Positions 1 to 8,645 of a stretch of 19,519 nt of DNA are shown here, one piece after another. The DNA is from Candidatus Egaibacter danicus (GTDB lineage Bacteria; Pseudomonadota; Gammaproteobacteria; Burkholderiales; Burkholderiaceae): positions 1 through 19,519 of the forward strand of contig JAABRC010000009.1 in NCBI GenBank assembly GCA_011391115.1, read 5' to 3'. The position numbers were made by a program, and so were the translations under genes. The notes beneath the pieces are model-generated. The model was not told where the DNA came from, ran no database searches, and saw nothing but the letters and a program-made list of their open reading frames with translations. Numbering within the stretch: the stretch's first letter is position 1; each line of letters opens with the position of its first letter.

Positions 1-27
1 CGCGTGCCCCTGATGGCCGGCTTGCCC

Positions 28-68
28 GGTGAACCTGTTTACGGGATGACACCGGAGGCAGGTTTACC
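28..68. terminator. Imperfect hairpin, possible terminator
   Basis: A 10-bp stem (28-37 with 59-68, one G-T wobble) encloses a shorter CGG/CCG pairing. It lies beyond the 3' end of the leftward operon that stops at 184 and before any recognisable neighbour. It could end that transcript or belong to a gene left of the window. No clear U-run follows on either strand, so the terminator role is weak. The rest of 1-183, apart from the repeat at 81-132, shows nothing I recognise. Confidence 0.3.
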
Positions 69-80
69 TAAAAACTGGTG

Positions 81-132
81 CTATTGAAATTATAGCTACC
101 CACGCATATTTTACGAGGTCTGGAGCCATTTT
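81..132 (+). repeat. Dispersed intergenic repeat, copy A
   Basis: This stretch aligns base for base, with one single-base gap, to 14753-14805. Shared blocks are CTA at the 5' end, TAGCT, CGCATAT, GAGG, TGGA and GCCA, and roughly two thirds of positions are identical. The 5' part can fold (CTAT 81-84 with ATAG 92-95), and the same stem is kept with changed bases in copy B. I recall similar AGCTGCTCGCGC...TGGAGGCC-type elements between genes in Comamonadaceae genomes; that is recollection, not a search result. Confidence 0.6.
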
Positions 133-183
133 CCATAGGCAATTCGGCTCATTTTTGTATCACCAGACCATTCGCAAGCTCAG

Positions 184-1239
184 TCACAAACCAAGCATGC
201 GTTGAATTTGCGTCTTGTCTACCGAAGCCCCTGCAAAATCATCAAATGATTTGGTAGCCATGTTGATGATGTGTTTGCTGATGAACGGGGCGCCTTCGCG
301 CGCACCATCCTCCGGGTCTTTCAGGCAGCACTCCCACTCCAGCACAGCCCAGCCCCGGTAACCGTACTGCGTGAGTTTGCTGAAGATGGCGCCAAAATCA
401 ACCTGCCCGTCGCCGAGCGAGCGGAAGCGCCCAGCCCGGTTGACCCAGGATTCGAAGCCGCCGTAAACGCCCTGGCGCCCAGTTGGCCGGAACTCGGCAT
501 CCTTCACATGGAAGGCCTTGATGCGGTCGTGATACAGATCGATGTATTCCAGGTAGTCAAGTTGCTGCAGCACAAAATGACTGGGGTCATACAGCAGGCA
601 GGCGCGCTGGTGCTGCCCGACGGCATCCAGGAAGCGCTCATAACTCGCGCCATCACACAAGTCTTCGCCCGGGTGAACCTCGTAACAGACATCCACATCC
701 TCGGCATCGAAGGCGTCCAGAATCGGCTTCCAGCGGCGACCCAACTCGGTGAATGCGGTCTCGATCAGCCCTGCCGGACGCTGTGGCCAAGGGTAAAGGT
801 AAGGCCAGGCCAGTGCACCCGAGAAGGTGGCGTGGGCGTTGAGGCCCAGCCTGCGCGATGCCTTGGCTGCCAGCTTGAGCTGGCTCACCGCCCATTCCGT
901 GCGTGCGGCGGGCTTGCCGCGAACGTGCTCCGGGGCGAACCCGTCCATCTGCAGGTCGTATGCCGGGTGAACGGCCACCAGTTGCCCCTGCAGGTGGGTT
1001 GACAGCTCGGTCACGCTGATGCCGAACTCACCCAGCGTGCCCCGCACCTCGTCGCAGTAGGTGTCGCTCTCGGACGCTTTTTGAAGATCAAAGAGTTGCG
1101 GCGCGGTGGTCGGGATTTGGACACCTTTGTAGCCATGTCCTGCGGCCCAGCGGGCGATGGACGCCAGCGAATTGAACGGTGGCTTGTCGCCGACGAACTG
1201 TGCCAGAAAGATGGCCGGTCCCTTCATCGAATTTGACAT
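184..1239 (-). CDS. Sugar phosphate isomerase/epimerase family protein (TIM barrel), 351 aa
   Basis: Member of the xylose-isomerase-like TIM-barrel family (AP-endonuclease 2 fold), whose members isomerise, epimerise or dehydrate sugars and keto-sugars with a divalent metal. Likely metal and substrate ligands are E187 and H189 (CYEVHPGED), D218 and H221 (YDPSHF), H244 and D247 (FHVKDAEF) and E301 (LEWE). At 351 aa it is longer than the 250-290 aa typical of the family, like the members often found beside Gfo/Idh/MocA oxidoreductases. The start follows an AGGAG ribosome site 7 bases upstream. It is the last gene of the leftward operon, 15 bp after the oxidoreductase gene. There is no signal peptide, so it acts in the cytoplasm. 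The substrate cannot be read from the sequence; a keto-sugar or keto-glycoside made by the neighbouring dehydrogenases is the natural guess. Confidence 0.85.
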   Translation of the reverse strand: MSNSMKGPAIFLAQFVGDKPPFNSLASIARWAAGHGYKGVQIPTTAPQLFDLQKASESDTYCDEVRGTLGEFGISVTELSTHLQGQLVAVHPAYDLQMDGFAPEHVRGKPAARTEWAVSQLKLAAKASRRLGLNAHATFSGALAWPYLYPWPQRPAGLIETAFTELGRRWKPILDAFDAEDVDVCYEVHPGEDLCDGASYERFLDAVGQHQRACLLYDPSHFVLQQLDYLEYIDLYHDRIKAFHVKDAEFRPTGRQGVYGGFESWVNRAGRFRSLGDGQVDFGAIFSKLTQYGYRGWAVLEWECCLKDPEDGAREGAPFISKHIINMATKSFDDFAGASVDKTQIQRMLGL

Positions 1240-1254
1240 GGTGTACTCCTGTTA

Positions 1255-2424
1255 TCAGCGGGCGTTACGCCAGAGATTGCCGGCGTCGGCCTCACTCATG
1301 GCCGCAGGTTTGTCGATGGTGGGGGCGACGGTAATCGTGCTGCCCTCCGTGCCGGACTCCAGAATGGCATACATCACCTCCAGCACGTGCGAGGCCAGTT
1401 GCCCACTGGCACGATGCGGGGTGCCTTGCTGAATGGCGCTGGCCATGTCGGATACGCCCACGCAACGGTAGTTGGCCCGGCTGGGCCGCGAAGCGGGCCA
1501 GGCTGGTGACCGGTAATTGGCCTCGCCAAAATGCATGCTGGAAGAATCGTGGGCCTTCCACTCGCCGCCACGCTCCGTCACCTCGACCAGACCATCGTAG
1601 AAGTTGGGGTCGGGGTAACGCATCGAGCCTTCGCTGCCATACAGCTCAATTGGCGGATGACCATGGGCCCACACATCCCAGCTCATCGTGAAGTTGATCT
1701 CGGCCCCGCTGGCTGAAGTCAGCATGGCCATGACAGTGGTGGGTGTCTCGACCTTGATGTGGCTGCCATTGCGCGGGCCTGGTGCCGTTACCAGACGCTC
1801 GGCAAACCCCGTGGTGGCGCGGGCCTGCACACGGCTGATGGGACCGATCAGGTTGACCAGCGCCGCGAGGTAGTAAGGCGCCAGATCCAGCACGGGCCCG
1901 CCACCGGGTTTGTAGAAAAATTCAGGATCAGGGTGCCAGTGTTCGGGCCCGTGCGACATCATGAACAGCGAGCCGGCAATCACGCGGCCAATCGCCTGTT
2001 TGTCCACCAACTGGCGTGCCAACCTGCCTGATGCGCCCAGAAATGTGTCGGGGGCACCACCCAGCACCAGCTTGCGCTTTGCAGCCTCGGCCACCAGACG
2101 GCGGCTCTCATCGGGCGTGACGCACAGGGGCTTTTCTGAGAATACATGTTTGCCTGCGGTCAGCGCGGCATGGCTCACGGCGAAGTGGGCATTGGGCACG
2201 GTGAGGTTGATCACCAGATCAATGTCGCTGCGTTTGAGCAGGTCGTCCACGCTCAGTGCCTCGATGCCATATGCTTCGGCTTGCGCCTTGGCAGATTCGG
2301 GCCGCATGTCGGCGCAGGCAATGAGTTTGAGCCCCGCAAACAGCGGCATGTTGCGCATGTAGATGCCGGAGATGACACCACATCCAATGATTCCAACGCC
2401 CAGGTCATTCATGTTTTTGGCCAT
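1255..2424 (-). CDS. Gfo/Idh/MocA family oxidoreductase, 389 aa
   Basis: NAD(P)-dependent sugar or cyclitol dehydrogenase. The N-terminal Rossmann fold has the dinucleotide loop GIIGCG at residues 11-16, and the catalytic lysine is in the EKP motif (E97-K98-P99). The C-terminal alpha/beta domain carries PGGGPVLDLAPYY, where Tyr stands at the position usually held by the catalytic His of GxxxxDxGxHxxD; Tyr at this position is known in glucose-fructose oxidoreductase-type members. It is clearly paralogous to the protein at 8872-9969: both share APDTFLG, PGGGPxLD, ALVNLIGP and PHRASG/AHRASG blocks. An AGAGGA ribosome site lies 8 bases before the start. It sits 16 bp after one TIM-barrel isomerase gene and 15 bp before another, so it is co-transcribed with both. 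Likely role: oxidising an imported sugar or glycoside, or reducing a keto-intermediate. Confidence 0.9.
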   Translation of the reverse strand: MAKNMNDLGVGIIGCGVISGIYMRNMPLFAGLKLIACADMRPESAKAQAEAYGIEALSVDDLLKRSDIDLVINLTVPNAHFAVSHAALTAGKHVFSEKPLCVTPDESRRLVAEAAKRKLVLGGAPDTFLGASGRLARQLVDKQAIGRVIAGSLFMMSHGPEHWHPDPEFFYKPGGGPVLDLAPYYLAALVNLIGPISRVQARATTGFAERLVTAPGPRNGSHIKVETPTTVMAMLTSASGAEINFTMSWDVWAHGHPPIELYGSEGSMRYPDPNFYDGLVEVTERGGEWKAHDSSSMHFGEANYRSPAWPASRPSRANYRCVGVSDMASAIQQGTPHRASGQLASHVLEVMYAILESGTEGSTITVAPTIDKPAAMSEADAGNLWRNAR

Positions 2425-2440
2425 GTTCTGATCCTCTCAA

Positions 2441-3199
2441 TCAATTCCAGGTGGCCAGCGTGGCCATGGAGCGACGTACGAAACGTGAGGCGTCAGAGGG
2501 TTTGTCATGCTCCAGCACAAACAGCTTCACACCGATGCCTCGCATGGTGCTGATCAGCGAAGGCCAGTCCAAGGTTCCGTGGCCCACGTCGGCCCAGCCG
2601 TCTTCGTCCAGGCAGGTGCCCGGCGCGGCAATGTCCTTGATGTGGCACGCCTCGATGCGTGAGCCGTAACGCTTGAGCCAGGCTACCGGGTCTTCACCAC
2701 CACGAACTACCCAGGACACATCGACCTCCCATAACATGTCAGGGGCTTCGCTCAGCAGGATGTCCATCGGGATGGTGCCATCCGCCGTCTTCTTGAATTC
2801 AAAGTGGTGGTTGTGCCAGCCAAACCTCAAGCCCTCACCCGTTACCACCTTGCCAATGGCAGCGAGTTCCTTGCCGAATGCGCGCCAGCCCGCGACGTCC
2901 TTGTCGCGCTCATCCGGCGGCGGTGCAGGGGCATACATCGTTTTGATACCCAGCTCGCGGCAGGTACGGGACATGGCGGCGGCGTCATTGCGCAGTGACG
3001 GCATGCCCACGTGCGCACTGGGCGCCTGCATGCCGTGGCGAGCCAGGTTGTCTTTCAGTCGCGGGGCGTCGGCCAGCAGGCCGCCCCAAGGCTCAACGCT
3101 TTTGAAGCCCAGGCTGGCAAGCAGGTCAAACTGCGCTTCCAGAGGCTCGATCATGCGGGTGGAATACAGCTGGATGGAAGTGGTTTCTGAAGGTCTCAT
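2441..3199 (-). CDS. Sugar phosphate isomerase/epimerase family protein (TIM barrel), 252 aa
   Basis: Compact xylose-isomerase-like TIM-barrel protein of the size usual for keto-sugar epimerases, inosose dehydratases and YcjR-type 3-keto-glycoside epimerases. Visible active-site blocks are WHNHHFEF (128-135), WEVDVSW with D160, CHIKD with H186 and D189, and LEHD with E230. It is not close to the 351-aa protein at 184-1239, so the operon holds two different members of this fold. The start is chosen because TSIQLYSTRM matches the conserved first beta strand (QLYS.R) a few residues in; no good ribosome site is visible before it and the upstream 20 bases are pyrimidine-rich. It follows the regulator gene by 57 bp. 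Exact reaction unknown. Confidence 0.85.
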   Translation of the reverse strand: MRPSETTSIQLYSTRMIEPLEAQFDLLASLGFKSVEPWGGLLADAPRLKDNLARHGMQAPSAHVGMPSLRNDAAAMSRTCRELGIKTMYAPAPPPDERDKDVAGWRAFGKELAAIGKVVTGEGLRFGWHNHHFEFKKTADGTIPMDILLSEAPDMLWEVDVSWVVRGGEDPVAWLKRYGSRIEACHIKDIAAPGTCLDEDGWADVGHGTLDWPSLISTMRGIGVKLFVLEHDKPSDASRFVRRSMATLATWN

Positions 3200-3256
3200 G
3201 GTGTTTAAACGCTAGAAGGGAAAGGGTTGGTGAAAAGGTAAACACGGCGCGGCGCG

Positions 3257-4306
3257 TCAGGTGACGGGTACAGCCTCTGGGGCAGCGATGGGAGGATGCG
3301 GACCCGGCGCCAGCGAATGGCGCAACACCACTTGTGAATCAAAATTGCGCTGCACGCTCAGACCCGCGCCGTAACACAGGTTGATCAGGTGGCGGCAGGC
3401 GTTCGCGGCCACCTGGGTGGACGGAATGCGGATGGTGCTCAGGGCTGGTGAGGTGTAAGCGGCCAGTTCGGTATCGTCGTAACCCAGTACCGACAGGTCC
3501 TGCGGTATACGTATGCCGACGGCCTGAAGGCGTGACAGCGTGGCCATGGCAAGCACGTCCGAGACACAAAACAGTGCCGTGAAGGGCCGGTGCGCCATGC
3601 CGACAATCACGCCCGCCTTGTTCCACGCGTTGGTGAAGTTGAGCAGGCCGTCGATGATGAACTCGGCAGTGGGGGTCAACCCGTGCAGGCTGAGTTCGTG
3701 TTTGAAACCGGCCACGCGTGCTGTTACGTCCGGCCCGTGACGCAGGCTATGCATGGCAGCGATGTCCCGGTGCCCTTGTGCCAGTAGCGCCCGTGCCGCC
3801 AGCCGCCCTGCCGCTTCATGGTCCACCGAGAAACAGTGATCCTCCAGGCCTGCCACCATGCGGTTCATGACCACCAGATGACGGACACGCTTGCGCAACA
3901 GCAGCAAATCTTCGCCCAGCACGTAGCTGTCGACAGCCAGAATGCCATCACATTCCCGGTCAACCAGGAATCGGATACCGTTCAGGGATTTCTCGCTACG
4001 GGGGCCTTGTCCAAAATTGCTGGCAGCCACCATGTGGTGGTTGCCAGCACGCAATTCGCCATCAATGGCCTGCAGGATGGGCGCAAAAAAAGTACCTTCA
4101 AACGTGGGCACATATACACCCACCATGCCTTGACTTCTGGAAGACAGGGAACGGGCCACGCGTGAGGGGTGAAATTCCAGGGTGCGGACAGCCTCCTGCA
4201 CGCGCTCCAGCGCCACGGCTGACACCGCGCCTTTGCCCGAGATGGCCCGTGACGCGGTGCCTATGCCAACGCCTGCCAGCATCGCAACGTCTTTGATGGT
4301 GGCCAT
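3257..4306 (-). CDS. LacI-family transcriptional regulator, 349 aa
   Basis: The N-terminal LacI helix-turn-helix starts ATIKDVAMLAGVGIGTASRA and is followed by the hinge helix (VARSLSSR, about residues 51-58). A periplasmic-binding-protein-like effector domain fills the rest (GVYVPTF, LAVDSY, FCVSDVLAMA, SVLGYDDTELAAYTSPALST). The ATG at 4306 is preferred over an in-frame TTG at 4324: it gives the canonical MATIKDVA start and has AGGTGA 7 bases upstream. The gene is embedded in the operon it probably controls, 48 bp after the ABC ATPase. Its likely operator is the palindrome at 8700-8725. The usual logic of the family is repression relieved by a sugar ligand, here probably the transported sugar or an intermediate; that is inference. 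Confidence 0.92.
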   Translation of the reverse strand: MATIKDVAMLAGVGIGTASRAISGKGAVSAVALERVQEAVRTLEFHPSRVARSLSSRSQGMVGVYVPTFEGTFFAPILQAIDGELRAGNHHMVAASNFGQGPRSEKSLNGIRFLVDRECDGILAVDSYVLGEDLLLLRKRVRHLVVMNRMVAGLEDHCFSVDHEAAGRLAARALLAQGHRDIAAMHSLRHGPDVTARVAGFKHELSLHGLTPTAEFIIDGLLNFTNAWNKAGVIVGMAHRPFTALFCVSDVLAMATLSRLQAVGIRIPQDLSVLGYDDTELAAYTSPALSTIRIPSTQVAANACRHLINLCYGAGLSVQRNFDSQVVLRHSLAPGPHPPIAAPEAVPVT

Positions 4307-4354
4307 GCTTACGTCACCTGGCAATCGGGCCGACGGAATACATTACGCGTCTTG

Positions 4355-5437
4355 TCACAGCCGGTTTTCAGTTGTCGCATCAAACAGGGACATATGCCCT
4401 GGATCCATGGCGAGATGCGCCAGGGTGCCGCTTGTCAACGCCGTTGTTGGCTCGACCTGCAGTGCCAGCGATGAACCTTGCGCGTCCAGCCAGACGATCT
4501 TGTAGGCTCCCATGGGTTCAATCAAACCCAGAGTGGCCAGCGCGTTGCGCGGCGCATCCGCGGCCACCATGTGCAGATGTTCGGGACGAATGCCCAGCAC
4601 CGTGGGCTGGTTGTCAGCAGGCGGCTGCGCAAAGGCGTAGTCGCTGACATCGGCCTGAAACACAGCAGATTCAAACTGCACCCGGCCACCTGAATTGCGC
4701 AGATGCCCTTTGATGAAATTCATGCTGGGGGAGCCGAGGAAACCTGCCACAAACATGTTGGCCGGCTTGGCATACACCACGTCAGGTGCGTCAAGTTGCT
4801 GGATTTTCCCGGCCCGCATCACGGCCAGGCGTGTGGCCAGTGTCATGGCCTCAATCTGGTCGTGGGTCACGTAGATCATGGTGGCGCCCAGGTCGTGGTG
4901 CAGTTGCTTGAGTTCGCGGCGCAACTCGGCCCTGAGTTTGGCATCCAGGTTGGAGAGCGGCTCGTCCAGCAGAAACACTTTGGCCTCGCGAACCAGGGCC
5001 CGGCCAATGGCCACACGTTGCCGCTGGCCACCCGACAACTGGGATGGTTTGCGTTGCAGCAGTTCGGTCAGTTGCAGCATGCGGGCGGCGTTGTCCACAC
5101 GTTTGCTGATGTCTGCTTTGGGCATGCCGCTGATGCGCAGGCCAAAGGAGAGGTTGCGCTCCACCGTCATGGTGGGGTACAGCGCATAACTCTGGAACAC
5201 CATGCCGATGCCACGGTCTTTGGGGTCAGCCCAGGTAACATCCTTGCCTGCAATTTCGACCTGACCGTCAGTGACGTCAATCAGGCCGGCAATGCTGTGC
5301 AGCAGCGTGGACTTGCCACAGCCCGATGGCCCAAGCAGCACCACAAATTCACCGACTTTGATATCGAGGTGGAGGTTTTCAATAACGGACGTTTTTCCGA
5401 AAGAAATATTCAGGTCTTTGATGGATACGTTTGACAT
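4355..5437 (-). CDS. Sugar ABC transporter ATP-binding protein (MalK/UgpC type), 360 aa
   Basis: Energises import through the two permeases encoded just upstream. The motifs are intact: Walker A GPSGCGKST (36-44), Q-loop Q82 (FQSYALYP), signature LSGGQRQR (134-141), Walker B VFLLDEP (154-160) with catalytic E159, D-loop SNLDAKLR, and switch H192 (THDQ). The C-terminal third is the TOBE/regulatory domain typical of carbohydrate CUT1 ATPases (GIRPEHL). The length is normal. The start has AAAGGGT as ribosome site overlapping the end of the preceding permease gene, only 6 bp away, suggesting translational coupling. It acts on the cytoplasmic face of the inner membrane. Confidence 0.96.
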   Translation of the reverse strand: MSNVSIKDLNISFGKTSVIENLHLDIKVGEFVVLLGPSGCGKSTLLHSIAGLIDVTDGQVEIAGKDVTWADPKDRGIGMVFQSYALYPTMTVERNLSFGLRISGMPKADISKRVDNAARMLQLTELLQRKPSQLSGGQRQRVAIGRALVREAKVFLLDEPLSNLDAKLRAELRRELKQLHHDLGATMIYVTHDQIEAMTLATRLAVMRAGKIQQLDAPDVVYAKPANMFVAGFLGSPSMNFIKGHLRNSGGRVQFESAVFQADVSDYAFAQPPADNQPTVLGIRPEHLHMVAADAPRNALATLGLIEPMGAYKIVWLDAQGSSLALQVEPTTALTSGTLAHLAMDPGHMSLFDATTENRL

Positions 5438-5443
5438 GCTTGA

Positions 5444-6403
5444 TTACCCTTTAACCGCGCCAGCGGCGATGCCGCGCACAAACCAGCGACCGGAAACAAA
5501 ATACACCGCGAGTGGCACCATGGAGGTCAGCAGCGTGGCCGCCATGTTGACGTTGTAGACCTTCTCGCCCTGCGTGGAGTTGATGATGTTGTTGAGCTGG
5601 ACCGTGATGGGGAAATTTTCACGTCCCGCAAAAATCAGCCCCAGGATGAAGTCGTTCCAGATGCCGGTGGTCTGCATGATGGTGGCCACTACAAAAATGG
5701 GCAGCGACATGGGCACCATCAGCTGGAAGTAAATCCGCCAGAAACCACCACCATCAATCCGCGCGGCCTTGAACAGCTCCACCGGCAAACCCGCGTAGTA
5801 GTTGCGAAACAGCAGTGTCATGATGGGCATGCCAAAAAAGGTGTGAATCAACACAATGTTCGGAATGGACTGGAACATGTTGATGGATGCAAACATGCGC
5901 ACCAGCGGGTAAATCATCACGGGGTAAGGAATGAAGGCCCCCAGCATCAGGATGCCGAAGAGCCAGTTGGCCCATTTCACCTTCCAGAACGACAGGGCGT
6001 AGCCATTCAGCGAGCCCATAAAAACCGACAGCAACAGTGAGGGCACCAGAATTTCCATCGAATTCCAGAAGCCCACCGCAATACCCTTGCAATCCAGCCC
6101 CGTGCACGCTGACGACCAGGCCTGCGCCCAGGGCTCAAAAGTAATGACAAGCGGAAGCGCAAAAATGTTGCCTTGCCGGATCTCATCCATGGGCTTGATG
6201 GACGTGATGCCCATCACATACAGCGGCAGCAGAAAGAATACGGCGGCACTGATCAGGAATGCATATATACCCAGCCGAGCGGGTGAAAAGAAAGCCGCAC
6301 GCGGGCGCTCCGTGCGGCGTGGCACGAGCTGGCTTTGCAGTGCGGCAGAGCCCAAAGTGGGGGGCATCGAAGGGGACACAGGGGGAGTGAGTGGGTGACT
6401 CAT
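5444..6403 (-). CDS. Sugar ABC transporter permease (MalG type), 319 aa
   Basis: Inner-membrane subunit of a CUT1 carbohydrate importer. A proline-rich cytoplasmic tail of about 45 residues precedes TM1 (YAFLISAAVFFLLPLYVMG), followed by the periplasmic segment SIKPMDEIRQG and five further predicted helices. The EAA loop that docks on the ATPase reads AARIDGGGFWRIYFQLMVP, close to consensus. The C-terminus (YFVSGRWFVRGIAAGAVKG) matches the MalG-family ending. The start overlaps the stop of the other permease gene by four bases (ATGA at 6400-6403), a classic coupled arrangement. The N-terminal tail is longer than in most MalG relatives. Confidence 0.95.
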   Translation of the reverse strand: MSHPLTPPVSPSMPPTLGSAALQSQLVPRRTERPRAAFFSPARLGIYAFLISAAVFFLLPLYVMGITSIKPMDEIRQGNIFALPLVITFEPWAQAWSSACTGLDCKGIAVGFWNSMEILVPSLLLSVFMGSLNGYALSFWKVKWANWLFGILMLGAFIPYPVMIYPLVRMFASINMFQSIPNIVLIHTFFGMPIMTLLFRNYYAGLPVELFKAARIDGGGFWRIYFQLMVPMSLPIFVVATIMQTTGIWNDFILGLIFAGRENFPITVQLNNIINSTQGEKVYNVNMAATLLTSMVPLAVYFVSGRWFVRGIAAGAVKG

Positions 6404-7296
6404 GAATGCCTCGCTGCGGCTTGTGAACGCGACCGCGCATACATCAGCGGCGCAATGATGATGAGTACCGTGACCAACATGGTGGTGGAAGCGGCAGATG
6501 CCAGCCCGATGTTTTGTCGTTCAAACAGGTTGTCCATGATGAATTTGGAGGGCACGTCGGTCGCGTCGCCCGGACCACCGTTGGTCATCGCGACCACGGC
6601 GTCATACACCTTGACGACTGAGATGGCCAACAAGACCACCGCCGTACTGACAGTTGCACCCAATTGCGGCAACACAATGCTGACGTAGTAGCGCCAGCGG
6701 GGAACGCCTTCAATGCGGGCTGCTTTCCAGAGCTCTTCGTCCACACCGCGCAAGCCGGCGAGCAAAATCGCCATGACCAGGCCGGCCGAATGCCATAGCA
6801 AGGCAATTACCACGCAATAAATGGCCATGTCCTGCGAGGCGATCCAGTCAAATCGGGCACTCTCCCAACCCCAGCTTTGCAATGAACGCTGTATGCCCAG
6901 GGTGGGGTTGAACATCCATTGCCAGACCACCCCGCAGGCCACAAATGAAATGGCGTAGGAGTACAGGTAAATGGTTCTAAAGACACCTTCCAGGCGCACC
7001 TTCTGGTCCACAAAAACTGCCAGCAAAAAGCCCAGAATCAGAGCGCTAGAGATAAAAAATACACCAAACTGCACCATGTGAACCATGTCGATGGTCCAGC
7101 GCTCATTGGTGAACAGCCTGACGTATTGTGTGATCCCCGCCCAATCGGACTTGGGCAACATTTTGGAACTGCTGAACGAGATGCGCACCGTCCACAGGAT
7201 GGAGGCCACGTAAGCGATCAACACCACCATACCCATGGGCAGCAACGCGGACTGCGCTGCCCAGGCCGTCTTGGGGCCTTTGCGTTGGTTCTTCAT
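6400..7296 (-). CDS. Sugar ABC transporter permease (MalF type), 298 aa
   Basis: First membrane subunit of the CUT1 importer, with about six transmembrane helices starting at LLPMGMVVLIAYVASILW. It has the EAA loop KAARIEGVPRWRYYVSIVLP and the MalF-type block VVKVYDAVVAMTNGGPGDAT. It is about the minimal size for the family, with none of the large periplasmic insertion of E. coli MalF. An AGAGGA ribosome site lies about 8 bases before the ATG. It follows the binding-protein gene after a 91-bp spacer that contains strong hairpins, and overlaps the next permease gene by four bases. Confidence 0.95.
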   Translation of the reverse strand: MKNQRKGPKTAWAAQSALLPMGMVVLIAYVASILWTVRISFSSSKMLPKSDWAGITQYVRLFTNERWTIDMVHMVQFGVFFISSALILGFLLAVFVDQKVRLEGVFRTIYLYSYAISFVACGVVWQWMFNPTLGIQRSLQSWGWESARFDWIASQDMAIYCVVIALLWHSAGLVMAILLAGLRGVDEELWKAARIEGVPRWRYYVSIVLPQLGATVSTAVVLLAISVVKVYDAVVAMTNGGPGDATDVPSKFIMDNLFERQNIGLASAASTTMLVTVLIIIAPLMYARSRSQAAARHS

Positions 7297-7315
7297 GAGA
7301 TGTCCTCTTGAACGA

Positions 7316-7380
7316 CGGGAAAAGCGGGTGCAAGCCCCGCTGCACCGGGTGCAACTGGCAGGTCCCGCCTGCCAGTTGCA
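7316..7380 (-). promoter_or_regulatory. Intercistronic stem-loops between binding-protein and permease genes
   Basis: A perfect 13-bp inverted repeat (7350-7362 with 7368-7380, 5-base loop) begins 7 bases after the stop codon of the binding-protein gene. A second potential stem pairs GGTGCA (7327-7332) with TGCACC (7341-7346) and, read on the minus strand, is followed by CGCTTTT. The arrangement recalls malE-malF, where intergenic hairpins stabilise the binding-protein message and lower permease expression. The likely role is differential expression by partial termination or 3'-end protection. The structure is seen directly; the role is inferred. Confidence 0.7.
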
Positions 7381-7387
7381 GCGGGCA

Positions 7388-8620
7388 TCAGTTGGATGTC
7401 AGTGCTTTGGCAAACAGGCCTTGTGCGTCTTCTACCTTCATGTCGGTGTTCCAGAACTTGGTGATCACGTCACTCACGTTGCCGAAAATATCCGGTGCCA
7501 TCAGCATGCTGGGGTCTGGTGTAGCGCGTGCCGGGTCTTTCAAGGCAATTACACCTGCCTGCGCGCAAATGTCCATGCCACTGGCATCGACATCGGGGCG
7601 AATGGGGATGGACCCCTTTTTCATGTTGAACGCCACCTGTGTGGCGGGTGACGTAATCACCTTGGCCAACAGTTGCTGGGCAGCTATGGCATCTTTGTTG
7701 CTGGTTTTAGGCAGCACAAAAACATCGCCGCTGACCATGTAGGGTGCCTTGGGCCCCCAACCCTGGAAGCAGCCAAACTCCTTGCCAGCCGTCTTGCCTG
7801 CTGCCAGAAATTCGCCCTTGGCCCAGTCGCCAACCGTCTGGAATCCAGCCTTGTCGGTCACCAACAACGCTGTGGTGTCATTCCAGCTGCGACCTGCTAC
7901 ACCCGCATCGGTGTAGCTACGCAGCTTTTTGAATTTTTCCAGCACCGTTTTGAAGGCTGGTGACTTGACCAGATTGGCATCTTTGTCGCCATAAAACTTC
8001 ATGTACATGTCGCGCCCACCCATATGAAGCAGCGTAGCGTTGAAGGTGGAGCGTTCGTAGGCCAATGTGCCGGATTGGGCAAAGGCGGTTTGCCCGGAAG
8101 CCTTGATTTTGTCCAGCGCCGTCCAGAACTCGGCTTCGGTTTTGGGCTCGGTCACACCAGCCTTGGCCAGCACCGCCTTGGAATACCAGAACCAGGTGCC
8201 GCTGTGAATATTGACCGGCACCGCGTAGTAGTGCCCATTTTTCTTGATGACGTTTTTAATGGGACCTGGCATCCATTGTTCCCAACCCTCTTTGGCGGCC
8301 ACTTCATCTACATCGGCCAAAAGGCCCGCGTCGATCAACTCATGGTATTGCTTGGAGGTATTGAACTGTGACGCGGTGGGCGGGTTACCGCCTGCAATCC
8401 GGTTCAGCGCTGCGGCGCGAGCGTTATCCCCGCCAGCAATGGCGTTGTCCACCCACTGGCCACCGGCCTTGTTGTAGCCTTCCGCCAGTTGTTTGAGGGC
8501 TGCAGACTCCCCGCCAGACGTCCACCAGTGAATGACTTCAGCCTTCTGGGCCAGTGCGGGGGAAGAGATGCCCAGACTGGCAATCAGTGTTGCCAGCAGG
8601 GACATTTTGATGTTTTTCAT
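7388..8620 (-). CDS. Extracellular sugar-binding protein of ABC transporter, 410 aa
   Basis: Periplasmic solute-binding protein (family 1, COG1653 type) that delivers sugar to the MalF/MalG-type permeases. The signal peptide is MKNIKMSLLATLIASLGISS followed by PALAQ, with cleavage after ALA. The mature protein begins KAEVIHWWTSGGESAALKQL, the block characteristic of glucose/mannose-type binding proteins such as Pseudomonas GtsA, but I would not assign the ligand from this. The ATG at 8620 is chosen because it gives a proper signal peptide and has GGAG 9 bases upstream; the in-frame ATG at 8656 would add 12 hydrophobic residues. It is the first gene of the leftward operon, facing the divergent control region. 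Confidence 0.94.
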   Translation of the reverse strand: MKNIKMSLLATLIASLGISSPALAQKAEVIHWWTSGGESAALKQLAEGYNKAGGQWVDNAIAGGDNARAAALNRIAGGNPPTASQFNTSKQYHELIDAGLLADVDEVAAKEGWEQWMPGPIKNVIKKNGHYYAVPVNIHSGTWFWYSKAVLAKAGVTEPKTEAEFWTALDKIKASGQTAFAQSGTLAYERSTFNATLLHMGGRDMYMKFYGDKDANLVKSPAFKTVLEKFKKLRSYTDAGVAGRSWNDTTALLVTDKAGFQTVGDWAKGEFLAAGKTAGKEFGCFQGWGPKAPYMVSGDVFVLPKTSNKDAIAAQQLLAKVITSPATQVAFNMKKGSIPIRPDVDASGMDICAQAGVIALKDPARATPDPSMLMAPDIFGNVSDVITKFWNTDMKVEDAQGLFAKALTSN

Positions 8621-8645
8621 GACTTGTCTCCACAAGAATAGTTGG

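Noticed and set aside
1..87. Possible 3' end of a gene entering from the left (open in frame 1 up to TGA)
   Set aside because: Only 28 codons, rich in Gly and Pro, no recognisable family, and it overlaps a hairpin and the edge of the repeat.
271..1002. Plus-strand open frame of 243 codons opposite the 351-aa isomerase
   Set aside because: The minus-strand reading has clear metal-binding motifs and a ribosome site; the plus reading has neither.
4307..4324. TTG start adding six residues to the LacI regulator
   Set aside because: The ATG at 4306 has AGGTGA at proper spacing and yields the standard LacI N-terminus.
4703..5434. Plus-strand open frame opposite the ABC ATPase
   Set aside because: All ATPase motifs are intact on the minus strand; the opposite translation is His- and Gln-rich without family features.
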